A stretch of 50,780 nucleotides of DNA from the NCBI GenBank assembly GCA_018819305.1, contig JAHJQO010000006.1:1-50780 (forward strand). Reading direction: 5' to 3'. The position numbers and the translations under genes were made by a program. Shown one piece after another: positions 9,001 through 18,837 of the stretch. Below the pieces are notes generated by a model. It was not told the DNA's origin and did no database searches. It worked only from the letters and a program-made list of their open reading frames with translations. Origin of the DNA: Nanobdellota archaeon. GTDB taxonomy: Archaea > Nanobdellota > Nanobdellia > Woesearchaeales > SM23-78. Each line of letters starts with the position of its first letter. The stretch's first letter is position 1.

Positions 9001-10653
9001 TTAATCTTCAAATTTCTTATTTGCATTGACAAATTTCATGATGTTGGATTTATTTGTAAAATATTCTGCAATTACTCTTCCAACCTCATCTACATCAGTA
9101 ATTTCATGTTTCATCAGATAATTCAAAACTTTTTCTTTTTCAGCCAGATCTTTTTTTATATCTGCATCACTCATTCCTGTGTAAAGTTTCAAGGTCTTGA
9201 ATAAGGACTTGGAAGGATTAACTTTCACCAGCTTATCTTTTTTCTGGTCATACTGCATCATTATATTGACTGTTGAATCATCAAGTATCTCAGCAATCTG
9301 GAATGTTCTTCTTGTTCCTGTTCTCCTGTTTCTGAACTGAACTATTATAAGGCTGATTGCAGGCAGCATAATTTTAGGAACATCAATTGGAGGATTTGTA
9401 AGTCTTTCAACTGTCTGCTGTGCATTGTTTGCGTGAAAAGTTGCATAAACACTATGTCCTGTGTGAATAGCTTCAAACAGGGTTTCGGATTCTCTTTTTC
9501 TTCTGACTTCACCAACTAATATTCTGTCAGGTCTCATTCTCAGGCTGTTAATAAGCAGGTCTTCCATAGAAATCTCTCCTTTGCCTTCTGCATTAGGAAG
9601 CCTGGTATTCATAGGTACCCAGTGCAAAAATTTTGGCAGCCTGACTTCTCTTGTATCTTCAATGCTAATAATCCTCTGGTTTGGAGGAAAGAAATTTGCA
9701 AAGCAGTTAAGAGCAGAAGTTTTTCCGCTTGCTGTTCCTCCGGCAATAATCGCACTTAGCTCATATTGCATGGCCATCCATATCAGAGCTGCTGCTTCTA
9801 CAGAAATTGTTTTGGTTTGAATGAATTTTGTAATGGTCCATGGGTCACGGGCAAACTTTCTAAAAGTGATTGTATTGCCTGCAGTGCTGATTGGCATAAG
9901 TGTGGCATTAACTCTGTCTCCTCCTTCAAGATGTGCGTCAAGCAGAGGTTCTAAAACAGTAATCTGCCTTCCAACTTTTCTGCCAATAATACTTGCAAAA
10001 TGTCTTGTCTGCTCTTCATCCCTTAGAAAAACATTTGACTTTAGCCATCCATGCTTTCTATGAAAAACCCAAATAGGTTCTGTTGCTTCATTAATAACAA
10101 CTTCTTCCAGAAGATAATCATTCATAACAAACTCAATCATGCCCAAGCCCAGACTCTTGGTCATAAGATAACTTGTCAAAAATCCTTTGGTTTCATCATC
10201 AAGGTCTGGAAAATACTTTCTGATAAGGTCTCCTATGGTTTCTTCAAACTGGTTTTCAATAAGCTTGGTTTTTTTCAAATCTGTAAGGTCAACCATTTCA
10301 AGGTTTACTGCCTTGACAAGTTCCTGCCTGATTCTTTCAAGCATAAACTCTGTTGTCTTGGAAATACTTGCAACACTCACTTCATAAAGAGGAACAAATT
10401 CTCCTTTTCTTCTTACTATAGTTACTTTTATAGGAATGTTTTTTGCCCGATATTCATAAGTATCAATAATATTACCTGAACCAGAATCTGATGTTTTTAT
10501 CTTGTGAACTGTAAGTGGTTTAGAATCTGCTTTATTTTGCTTTTTCTTAGAAATATTAGGCTTAACCTGTTTATTCTTGGTTTCTTTTTTCTTATTGGTT
10601 TTTAGGGCTTTCTTAATAATTACCTTTTTGACTTTTTTCTTCTTTTTTGCCAC
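9001..10653 (-). CDS. Type II/IV secretion ATPase (TadA/FlaI/CpaF-like)
   Basis: Walker A GGTASGKTSALN, ISIEDTREVRLP, RPDRILVGEVRRKRESETLFEAIHTGHSVYATFHAN. Confidence 0.95.
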   Translation of the reverse strand: MAKKKKKVKKVIIKKALKTNKKKETKNKQVKPNISKKKQNKADSKPLTVHKIKTSDSGSGNIIDTYEYRAKNIPIKVTIVRRKGEFVPLYEVSVASISKTTEFMLERIRQELVKAVNLEMVDLTDLKKTKLIENQFEETIGDLIRKYFPDLDDETKGFLTSYLMTKSLGLGMIEFVMNDYLLEEVVINEATEPIWVFHRKHGWLKSNVFLRDEEQTRHFASIIGRKVGRQITVLEPLLDAHLEGGDRVNATLMPISTAGNTITFRKFARDPWTITKFIQTKTISVEAAALIWMAMQYELSAIIAGGTASGKTSALNCFANFFPPNQRIISIEDTREVRLPKFLHWVPMNTRLPNAEGKGEISMEDLLINSLRMRPDRILVGEVRRKRESETLFEAIHTGHSVYATFHANNAQQTVERLTNPPIDVPKIMLPAISLIIVQFRNRRTGTRRTFQIAEILDDSTVNIMMQYDQKKDKLVKVNPSKSLFKTLKLYTGMSDADIKKDLAEKEKVLNYLMKHEITDVDEVGRVIAEYFTNKSNIMKFVNANKKFED

Positions 10654-10757
10654 CTAACTCCCACCTCTTTTTAAAGGAATATAATGAAATCTACTTCTAA
10701 TATTTTATAATTATAAGTATATAAATCTTTTCATAAGAAACGCGAGAATTAAAAGGT

Positions 10758-11918
10758 TTACTTTGCATTAATAAAATCAGCAAGCTTGCCAAGCTTCTTG
10801 GCAAAATCAGATTTTTTCTTTTCTGTTTCCTGAAAGCTCTTTTGAAGATCTTTGACATAGCTCTTTACATTCGTGCTTTTCATAGAAAGGTTAAAGCTTT
10901 GGGCTGTTGCGATTAATCCGCGAAGCTCTTTCTCAATCTCTTTTTTATCCTTATCAATATTATCAATCAGGATTTGTGTTTTTGCTTTTTTATTAAAGAA
11001 AGCTTTGAAATCATCAGCAGCTTTCATACTTTCAAACTTGTACTTATCAATCTCTTTTTTCTTAGCCATTATCTTTTTAAGAATAGAATCCTGGACAGCT
11101 AAAATCTTTTCTTCTTTGCCTTTGGCTGTCTGAATAATCGGTTCTAGTTCTGATTTCATCCTGAAATGAATATCTTTTTGAAGTTTCTCAGCAGATTTGA
11201 GATGAACATTAATTGTCTCTGTAGAAGCTTTGATAATAACATTTTGTTCTGTTATTTTTGCATCAAGTGACTTGAAAATCTCTCTTAGTGCATTAAGCCT
11301 TTTTTTCAAGTTGTCTTGTCTTTTTTCCAAATAAGAAATTTCAACCTTAGCTTCTTCTATTTTTGATTTCTCAGAGCCAATATGATCAATAAAGCTCTCG
11401 TATTTTTTTCTCTGCTCTGCTATCTGCCTGTGAATCTTTTCAAGCATATCCTGATAATCTAATCTCTGCTGGATAATGTCTTTGTCAATGTTTTTTTTCA
11501 AATCCTCATAATGTTTTAACTCCTGAAGCTCTTCCCTGACCTGGTCAATGTCGCTTCCAATAGTATCTTTTAGTTTTTTGAATTCTACTTTGATACTGTC
11601 AAAACCAGCAGATTCTTTTTGCAGAGATGACAATGCAGTCTCAACTTTTCTTGTAAAAGCATCTTTTTTAGAAGAATAGACTTTGGCTTTCTTCTCAACC
11701 TCACCTTTGGACAGTTTTCTCTCGCAAAGATAAGTCCTGCTAAGCTTGTACTCAACAGTAATCATACCCTCGTCTTCCAGGAAATCAGCCCACTCCTGGA
11801 TAACAGGAATACTAACACCCAGTTCATTGGCAGCATCATTAATACTGAGTTTCTTTTTCCTGTTAATCAAAGATACTAATTTATCTACACCTGTCTCAAT
11901 ATTCTTCTTATCTGCCAT
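10758..11918 (-). CDS. HTH + coiled-coil hypothetical protein
   Basis: N-terminal wHTH-like KKLSINDAANELGVSIPVIQEWADFLEDEGMI then long coiled coil; start at MADKKNIETG preceded by GAGGTT. Confidence 0.7.
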   Translation of the reverse strand: MADKKNIETGVDKLVSLINRKKKLSINDAANELGVSIPVIQEWADFLEDEGMITVEYKLSRTYLCERKLSKGEVEKKAKVYSSKKDAFTRKVETALSSLQKESAGFDSIKVEFKKLKDTIGSDIDQVREELQELKHYEDLKKNIDKDIIQQRLDYQDMLEKIHRQIAEQRKKYESFIDHIGSEKSKIEEAKVEISYLEKRQDNLKKRLNALREIFKSLDAKITEQNVIIKASTETINVHLKSAEKLQKDIHFRMKSELEPIIQTAKGKEEKILAVQDSILKKIMAKKKEIDKYKFESMKAADDFKAFFNKKAKTQILIDNIDKDKKEIEKELRGLIATAQSFNLSMKSTNVKSYVKDLQKSFQETEKKKSDFAKKLGKLADFINAK

Positions 11919-12083
11919 GATAACCTCTTTTTTATCCTCTAAGCCTATTTTTTCGTTTGAAGGTATAAAAATGTTTCTTTTTTTTCTTTTTTCGGAAAAA
12001 AACAACAAAATCTATATGATTTTGTGTCATAAAAGCTTTGCTTTTGTGAGTTCAAAAATTCCTAATTTTTGTTTCTTTTTTTA

Positions 12084-12213
12084 TTGTCATAAAAGTAAGT
12101 GCCTTATATGTGAGCGAGACTGGTTAGCCTCGTAAGACACAGGTTTGGAACATAATTTCTTAGTTAATAAATTAACTTAAATTATGTCGAGCGAACCGGC
12201 ACTTTTATGACAA
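12084..12213. ncRNA. Candidate structured RNA with three-way-junction fold
   Basis: TTGTCATAAAAGT(aagt)GCC pairs with GGCACTTTTATGACAA; internal CGAG...CTCG; GGTTTG..ACATAATTT...AAATTATGT..CGAACC. Confidence 0.45.
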
Positions 12214-12229
12214 ATTTATTTAATATTAA

Positions 12230-12568
12230 TTAAAAATTTATTTCATCCTTATTTTTTGTCTTCCCAATCATACCAACAGGAAGTTCAACTACATACTTTG
12301 ACTTAGCCTTAGGCGAATAATAAGCAAATGGCTTGAAATTCTTTTTTATATCAACAACTTTATTGTTCTTGTCAAGGAACAAGACATCAATTGGAAAAAA
12401 CACAAACCACATGTGCAAGGGTGTAAGTTGTTCTTTATCAAAATCAAAAACCAGTCCAAAGTCTGGCTTTCTGAACCTGAACATCAGACCAAAGGCTTTG
12501 CAAAAAATGCTTTTGCAGATTCTGGTTTTCTTTATTATATTTATTTTTTTTGTAATATTGCGTATCAT
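12230..12568 (-). CDS. DUF192 family protein
   Basis: LMFRFRKPDFGLVFDF...MWFVFFPIDVLFLDKNNKVVDI...YVVELPVGMI. Confidence 0.82.
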   Translation of the reverse strand: MIRNITKKINIIKKTRICKSIFCKAFGLMFRFRKPDFGLVFDFDKEQLTPLHMWFVFFPIDVLFLDKNNKVVDIKKNFKPFAYYSPKAKSKYVVELPVGMIGKTKNKDEINF

Positions 12569-12578
12569 TTTTATATCT

Positions 12579-13547
12579 TCAACACTCAGTATAATTCAAA
12601 TCATCGACTTCGTATTTCGAAGTATGATTTAAATCTATCTTAAACCAATTTGGCATGTTGTCAACATTGCAGGCAAGCTCTTCATATCCTGATATATTGC
12701 TGAATAATATATAATCAACAATACTTTTTGAAGAACTGTAATTAGCATCCTGGAGTTTCATCTCATCAATATTTACAATGCTTTCTATTCCATATGGCGA
12801 GCTTGAAAAGTTTCCTTTCATTCTCATTAAAAAGCTCGGGGCTTCTGTATTAGTTGCATAGTATGAATTATTAATATGCCTCATTAAATTATCTGTATTA
12901 TTATCCGTGCTGTTCACAAAGTCAGTAATGTTTGTGATTCTGATTGTATTGGGCACTCTTCCATAAGTTGCTACGCTATACACTGGGTCTCTGATGTTAA
13001 TCAAGGAAACACTTGTATTATAGTCTCTTGTGAAATCCCATGCAGCCAAACCTTTCTGGTCTGTAATATTTATTCTTGTAGTTGCAATAACTTTCACACT
13101 CCAGGGAGAATCATGATAAAGTGTTATATCTGTAACATTCATGTCTATATCTAATCCTATCTGGCCTGCAATGACTTTTAGCTTGTCAAGATAATCAAGA
13201 TAAGATGAATTCTCCAGTATTTCAACTGTTGTCCCATTCACAGTCCCATTATAAAACGCTAATCTAAACACTTCTTCTGTGTTATTGAGATATGCTCCTG
13301 ACTGTGCAACAAAATCCTCAACAGCAATCAGGGCTCTAAAGCCAGAAATATATATTGACCTATCTGAGTCTGAATCTATATCTTTGATAAATCCATCTAT
13401 GGTTCTTATCCTTGTCTCAGCTACTTCCTGTCTTTCAGTGTAGCCATATTCTTTGTATGCCAAAAAAACAAATATCATTACCACTATAAATAAGGATGAA
13501 AGTAACAAGTAAAACATTCCTTTTTTGTTGATTTTTTTAAATCTCAT
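12579..13547 (-). CDS. Membrane-anchored pilin-like / minor pseudopilin-like protein
   Basis: MRFKKINKKGMFYLLLSSLFIVVMIFVFLAYKEYGYTERQEVAETRI; lies in the pilus gene run. Confidence 0.6.
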   Translation of the reverse strand: MRFKKINKKGMFYLLLSSLFIVVMIFVFLAYKEYGYTERQEVAETRIRTIDGFIKDIDSDSDRSIYISGFRALIAVEDFVAQSGAYLNNTEEVFRLAFYNGTVNGTTVEILENSSYLDYLDKLKVIAGQIGLDIDMNVTDITLYHDSPWSVKVIATTRINITDQKGLAAWDFTRDYNTSVSLINIRDPVYSVATYGRVPNTIRITNITDFVNSTDNNTDNLMRHINNSYYATNTEAPSFLMRMKGNFSSSPYGIESIVNIDEMKLQDANYSSSKSIVDYILFSNISGYEELACNVDNMPNWFKIDLNHTSKYEVDDLNYTEC

Positions 13548-13567
13548 TTTATTTTTCAGTTTATAAT

Positions 13568-16333
13568 TTATTGCCAGACTCTGGCTTTGATAAGTGTTGG
13601 TCCCCATAAATAAGGTACTGAAGTAATAGTAGTAAGGACGATTTCAATGTCTGCTGCATCTAAATTTACAAACACTTTTCCATTATCATCAAAATCAAGA
13701 GCTCTCAACAATTGGAATACTGCAATATCATAAGCATCAGTGTTATCATAAGCTCCATCTGCAAGAGTATAATTATTTTCTGTATAACTGCATCTTTTAG
13801 TGCCATCATATTCTATAGGAATCACTTTACTGCTGTTAGTATCATCCTCAAACTGTATGGTCCAGTTGCAGCCATCTGAATGTTCAACTACTTCAGAACG
13901 GGCAGTAGCTGATGGAACAAGAGCAGTATATATCAAAGTATTGTTGTCTGAACAATTTGTGTCGTTTTGAGGTGAATCTCCTGTTCCTATTGTCAAACTA
14001 TGAGTTCCGTTTGTTAAGAGATACGCAGGAATCTGTATTGTGTATGGATCACCCAAACGTGTATAATCAGAACTAAAAAAAGAAAGATTATAAACACTTA
14101 TTCCATCAATTATCAAAGTATCGGTCCAGTGATAGTCAGAGTAAGAAACAACTTTTGCATCAGCCACTCTAATGCCATCTGGAATCATAACAGTAGGATT
14201 ACATGTGCCGAACTGATCTGTCTGCACAACAACACTTAGTTCATTAGGATAAGGTGGATTTATTGTAGGAGTATAAACAAATTCAATATACGAATCATTA
14301 AACAAAATTGAAGAAGTAATATTACCTTGTACAGTCACGATTTGAGCAGTCTGTCCTACTCTTGACAAAATATCATAAGAAATGTTCTGGTAAAACTCCT
14401 GCAATGCAGAACCATCACTACTGACAAGCACACTTCCATTGCCTGCTTCTGCAATTTCATGAACAGTGTAATTCGCATTTGTACAAGTTTCCAGAGGCCC
14501 AAACCCAACAGCATATACTGTGGCATTTAAATCATCATGAAGCCTTTGAGCAGAATTAATTGCATTATTCATTGGACCGTTACAGTCATTTCCTTCACAA
14601 TCATCTTCATCACCAAAACAAGAGAGTACTGATGGCGGCCGATAGCCTGTGGTTCCAATAGATGTCTCATTACATTCCCATTCATTACCATCCCAGTACT
14701 GGCCGCAGCAATGTGTTGGCACGCCATCAGTCATTACAATCACAGATTTAGTCCTGTTATCACTGCTATAAGTATTCAAAATATCATAAGCCTGATTTAT
14801 TGCACAGCAGATACATGTCCCTCCTTTTATCTCTTTCCCACTCTTGGATTTATACCTATCATATATCTCGTTTTCAATATTTTCTTCTGTTAAAATCCCA
14901 AGGTCAGAACTAAAAAAAGGGTTTGCATTGTCTGCAAAATCAACCAACCAGAGCCTATTGTAATTATTTGCTCTCGAAGAATTCATGATTATAGCGTTCA
15001 CATCTGAGTCAAGGCACGCTGCCACACCAAGCCTCCTGGACGCAGGGTCTATTATGTCCTCTGCCTTACAACCAGGAATTGCATTACCTCCTGGTGGATA
15101 AACCCAAGTATTCATTCTGAACTTCATGCTTCCGGAAAGATCTGTAATAAGCACAACATCTGCGTTCGAGCCAAAAACATATGATTGTGTCTCATTATAT
15201 GACGCAAATCTAATCGGAATGGTATTGTTGCTCAGGTCATCATAATTTAGATTGATTGGAAACTGATGCAGGTCTGTATCATTTAATCTCACTTCTGTTT
15301 CACCATCAGAATCATTCTGGTAAACAATAACATCACCAATTGTCAAGTATGTTCGGTTAGCTGTGCTGTCAAAGTGCAAATAAATAGACATGTTTGTCAG
15401 AGTTCCAGAGATGTAGAATGAATCATACAAATTCACAACTCCTTCAACTCCAGGCAAATAAGATTTTTCAGTTCCTGTAACAATAGTATCTTGAGCTTCA
15501 TCTGTTTTATAGTCGACTTTTAAGTATCCTCCCGCTACATAAGATTCATTCATTTCTCCAGAAAAAATGAAATATATGTTGTTTCTTCCCGGAACAATTG
15601 ATGAATTACAATGTGTAATATCCCAAATATCAGGACTCATGTTAGTTGAAGTTGGTGAAAATGTATCGCAGGTATCACTATTTATTTTCAATGTGAAAGA
15701 GCTTGCTGCATCCACTTCTAAAGTTATCATACTTATATCCTCTGATGATACATCATCAGGTATATCTTCTAAGAAAAAAGAAAGATTGCCCTGCCCGACA
15801 AAACCCCCAAAATATGCAAAGCTGCTGGTGCGCTTGTCATCAATTTTTCTTAGATAGGCAGATGATGTTGCTCCTGTGAGCGGAGCTCCCTGCATAATTC
15901 CTGTGATCATTCTTTCTCCAGAAACTCTTTCAGAAACAGCGGATTTTGTTTTTTCAAAAATAGTATCGCTTTCTATCACAATGTTCACTCCTGTATTATT
16001 AGAAAACATTCCTTGTAAAATATAACTAGAGAGATTCATCGCAAGTTCTGTTTCATTAACAGCCCAGTAAGTGCCAATCTGCTCAAGAACTGAAATATTT
16101 AGATTGGTATATGAACTGTCGAGATAATTACCCACAAAAGTACTGTTGACTTCGCTCATCTGAAGTTCTGAAAGCACCAGCAAAACATCTGAAGACAAGT
16201 ATTCAATGCTTTCTTTAGGATGCTCTTTGACAAGATGCTGGGATATTAAAAGCAATCCTCCTATAAGTATGATTGATGCAAACAATGCATCCAGAGTAAA
16301 ATAAAATGCTTTTTTGTTTTTAGCTAGCGCCAT
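13568..16333 (-). CDS. VWA-domain surface protein with pilin-like N-terminal hydrophobic segment
   Basis: VVLITDLSGSMKF (MIDAS), VIVMTDGVP; N-term KKAFYFTLDALFASIILIGGLLLI. Confidence 0.85.
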   Translation of the reverse strand: MALAKNKKAFYFTLDALFASIILIGGLLLISQHLVKEHPKESIEYLSSDVLLVLSELQMSEVNSTFVGNYLDSSYTNLNISVLEQIGTYWAVNETELAMNLSSYILQGMFSNNTGVNIVIESDTIFEKTKSAVSERVSGERMITGIMQGAPLTGATSSAYLRKIDDKRTSSFAYFGGFVGQGNLSFFLEDIPDDVSSEDISMITLEVDAASSFTLKINSDTCDTFSPTSTNMSPDIWDITHCNSSIVPGRNNIYFIFSGEMNESYVAGGYLKVDYKTDEAQDTIVTGTEKSYLPGVEGVVNLYDSFYISGTLTNMSIYLHFDSTANRTYLTIGDVIVYQNDSDGETEVRLNDTDLHQFPINLNYDDLSNNTIPIRFASYNETQSYVFGSNADVVLITDLSGSMKFRMNTWVYPPGGNAIPGCKAEDIIDPASRRLGVAACLDSDVNAIIMNSSRANNYNRLWLVDFADNANPFFSSDLGILTEENIENEIYDRYKSKSGKEIKGGTCICCAINQAYDILNTYSSDNRTKSVIVMTDGVPTHCCGQYWDGNEWECNETSIGTTGYRPPSVLSCFGDEDDCEGNDCNGPMNNAINSAQRLHDDLNATVYAVGFGPLETCTNANYTVHEIAEAGNGSVLVSSDGSALQEFYQNISYDILSRVGQTAQIVTVQGNITSSILFNDSYIEFVYTPTINPPYPNELSVVVQTDQFGTCNPTVMIPDGIRVADAKVVSYSDYHWTDTLIIDGISVYNLSFFSSDYTRLGDPYTIQIPAYLLTNGTHSLTIGTGDSPQNDTNCSDNNTLIYTALVPSATARSEVVEHSDGCNWTIQFEDDTNSSKVIPIEYDGTKRCSYTENNYTLADGAYDNTDAYDIAVFQLLRALDFDDNGKVFVNLDAADIEIVLTTITSVPYLWGPTLIKARVWQ

Positions 16334-16875
16334 GTATAAACCACCATTCGCACTATTTCTGAATCATAAATTGCAAGTCTTGATACTTTCACCAGATTAT
16401 TGTAATTAATACTTGTAAAGTCAGGATTATGACAGTCAAAAGGAGGACCTGTGGAATTAATAGTAACATCAGAATTGCCAATTGCGCAACGCCCGTCAAA
16501 TTCCAGCATATCACCTTCTGCATCTTCAAATGTTATCAAGAAATCATGTCTTGACTGGAGCTTGGTTTTTAATGACGAGTAACTTACATTCATGGCATTT
16601 AATATTTTAGTTGAGTTCAAGCGAGAGCCGATTAATAGACCAGGTCTGATAACTGTGTTATTAGTCCATTGAACAGGATAACCTTCTGAAAGAAGTATTT
16701 CACTCATTTGAGAAGCATCTGTTTTTAATTCCTGAAAATCAGCATTCAGATTAAATCCATTAAGAATGAGTTTTACTGCCAGAACAGCAGCTATTGTGAA
16801 TAACAAAAGACTGATTGTATAATCTGACAACCAAACCTGTGCTTTTTTGCTTTTTTTGCTTTTTGTTTGTCTCAT
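16324..16875 (-). CDS. Pilin-like membrane-anchored hypothetical protein
   Basis: KKAQVWLSDYTISLLLFTIAAVLAVKLIL; overlaps VWA gene by 10 nt. Confidence 0.65.
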   Translation of the reverse strand: MRQTKSKKSKKAQVWLSDYTISLLLFTIAAVLAVKLILNGFNLNADFQELKTDASQMSEILLSEGYPVQWTNNTVIRPGLLIGSRLNSTKILNAMNVSYSSLKTKLQSRHDFLITFEDAEGDMLEFDGRCAIGNSDVTINSTGPPFDCHNPDFTSINYNNLVKVSRLAIYDSEIVRMVVYTWR

Positions 16876-16904
16876 GTTGTTATTAATTTTTTATTATTTT
16901 ATTA

Positions 16905-17291
16905 TTAACTAATTGAAACAGTGCTGATATCTGTCTTTCTTATTGTATTAATTCCTTTCTGCAAAGTACCTGTAATATTTGGAATTGGAAACAATAATTC
17001 TGTCCTCCTGTAAGTTATAATGATGTCATTGTTTAGTGTGGTTATTGTATAATCCAAATCTTCAATTTCAGATGGAATTGATATATTTCTTTCATAACCA
17101 AGCTCAACTTCTGAAGCAAGGATTATTTCATTCTGCAAAGAATAACCCAGGTCTGTTAATCTGTTAATGTTTCTCTGCTCTGAATAATCGTGCGTAAGAA
17201 CATAAAGCACTCCTGCCAAAACCATGATGATTATCATAGACAAACCTATCATAATCATGAACTCAGTAGCAACTTGTGCTTTCTTTCTCAT
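16905..17291 (-). CDS. Class III signal peptide prepilin-like protein
   Basis: MRKKAQVATEFMIMIGLSMIIIMVLAGVLYVLTH. Confidence 0.8.
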   Translation of the reverse strand: MRKKAQVATEFMIMIGLSMIIIMVLAGVLYVLTHDYSEQRNINRLTDLGYSLQNEIILASEVELGYERNISIPSEIEDLDYTITTLNNDIIITYRRTELLFPIPNITGTLQKGINTIRKTDISTVSIS

Positions 17292-17341
17292 TGAAAACCT
17301 CTTTTTGATTATTCTTTATCCGGGATTATCTTCTTTGCAAT

Positions 17342-17746
17342 TCAATCTGTGATACTGACATCGTTATCCTGGGCTTCAACAACAATGTTATGGATTCCGC
17401 TATAAGTCTGAAGACTGCCTGTAAGATTTGCAACAGTCCACTTCACAACTTCATAGTCACCACTCGGTCCTTCAACTAAAAAAGCCAGCCTGCTGTTAAT
17501 TACAGTGATGCTGTGAATTCCTTCTGGAAAATAAAGAGACAATGTTTTCTTGCTGGGTTCTCCCAGATAATAAACCTCATCAGCAGCATCTCTTATCTCG
17601 CTGGCAATCTTTTCCATATGAGCAGAAGTTATTTCAATATTCAGGGTTTCAGACTGCTGATAAAAAATTATTATCAATGGAATTGTCATTAAAAAAGCAA
17701 ATCCGACCACCATTAAGAACTCCAAACTAACCTGAGCTTTTCTCAA
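17342..17746 (-). CDS. Class III signal peptide prepilin-like protein
   Basis: MRKAQVSLEFLMVVGFAFLMTIPLIIIFYQQ. Confidence 0.8.
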   Translation of the reverse strand: MRKAQVSLEFLMVVGFAFLMTIPLIIIFYQQSETLNIEITSAHMEKIASEIRDAADEVYYLGEPSKKTLSLYFPEGIHSITVINSRLAFLVEGPSGDYEVVKWTVANLTGSLQTYSGIHNIVVEAQDNDVSITD

Positions 17747-17887
17747 TTCACCACCCCTCTTTTTTACTGATTTGACTCCTCCTAATTAATAAAACATATA
17801 ATAAAATATGGTCTTATATCTAATATGTATTGATTTTCGTGAAAAGAATATATAAATCTTTATTTTTTTAACTCAATTTACCTGATT

Positions 17888-18658
17888 TTAACCAATATAA
17901 CTAGTGTCCTTGCGAGCCATGGATCCTGGCTGGTCAATCATTCCCTGCTGCTGGGCCAAAGGTCTCAGTTCGTTCTCAAGTTGCTTTATGTCTTTGTCAA
18001 GCTTTTTCATGTTAACTCCCAGCTTGTATCTTTGTTCAAGAATTTTCATTATTTCTTTGGCACCACGAAGCCCAATGTACATTGGATGAGCATAAGTCTC
18101 TGCCAGAAGAGTAACTGCTTTTATTCCTTTCTCACCACTCATTCCAAGAAGCAGGCCTGAAATTCCCATTATTGGGCCAACAACACCAAAGAGCTTGTCA
18201 TCTGCGCCAAGTTTTTTGAATTCCTGAATAAATTTCTTGTCATTTCCAGTGCACAAAACTTTTGGCTTTTTCGGTATCTCATGCAAACCAATGCCGCCAA
18301 GAGTTATTATGTGTTTGACTTTGTTTTTTACAGCCACATCAAGAACAGCTTGGGTAAATTCATAAGAATCTCTCTCTTTCATAGGCTGGACATCGCCCAC
18401 AAGAAACAAGAAGTCCTGTTTTCCTTTTTTCTTGTGATAAAACTCAATCTTAGGAAGCTCAACCATGTTGTCATCTTTTACAAACACAGAATTTGGAAGA
18501 CATGGTGAAAATAAAGTCATGATTTTAACTGCTTTAATCTGCTCAACAATAATGTCTGCAGCTATCTTGCCGACATTACCAATACCAGGCATTCCCTCAA
18601 TTAGAATAGTATTTGATAAATTTACTTTTTTTATTGTTTTTATTTTCCAGTCAGACAT
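17888..18658 (-). CDS. PAC2 family protein (proteasome-assembly-chaperone-like)
   Basis: ILIEGMPGIGNVGKIAADIIVEQIKA, HIITLGGIG, GVVGPIMGISGLLLGMS. Confidence 0.88.
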   Translation of the reverse strand: MSDWKIKTIKKVNLSNTILIEGMPGIGNVGKIAADIIVEQIKAVKIMTLFSPCLPNSVFVKDDNMVELPKIEFYHKKKGKQDFLFLVGDVQPMKERDSYEFTQAVLDVAVKNKVKHIITLGGIGLHEIPKKPKVLCTGNDKKFIQEFKKLGADDKLFGVVGPIMGISGLLLGMSGEKGIKAVTLLAETYAHPMYIGLRGAKEIMKILEQRYKLGVNMKKLDKDIKQLENELRPLAQQQGMIDQPGSMARKDTSYIG

Positions 18659-18678
18659 TTTGATTTTCTAATTTTTCA

Positions 18679-18837
18679 TTATTTTTCCTGCCCTTCCTTA
18701 AACTTCCTACGATAATCACCGTATTTATCTTCAGGGCTGTATTTTGGAGGCTTTGGCCTGTCTCGCACATTTCCACATTTGCATTTTTCACTCAGACCAT
18801 AACTATGACATTTAGGACACTTAAGGATGTGGTTCAT
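18679..18837 (-). CDS. nop10: H/ACA RNA-protein complex component Nop10 (missed by ORF track, 52 aa)
   Basis: Manual translation MNHILKCPKCHSYGLSEKCKCGNVRDRPKPPKYSPEDKYGDYRRKFKEGQEK*. Confidence 0.92.
   Translation of the reverse strand: MNHILKCPKCHSYGLSEKCKCGNVRDRPKPPKYSPEDKYGDYRRKFKEGQEK

Noticed and set aside
12084-12213. Considered as tRNA, because of acceptor-like AAGTGCC/GGCACTT and GGTTAG
   Set aside because: No valid anticodon stem or T-loop TTCRA consensus on either strand; kept only as an uncharacterised RNA candidate
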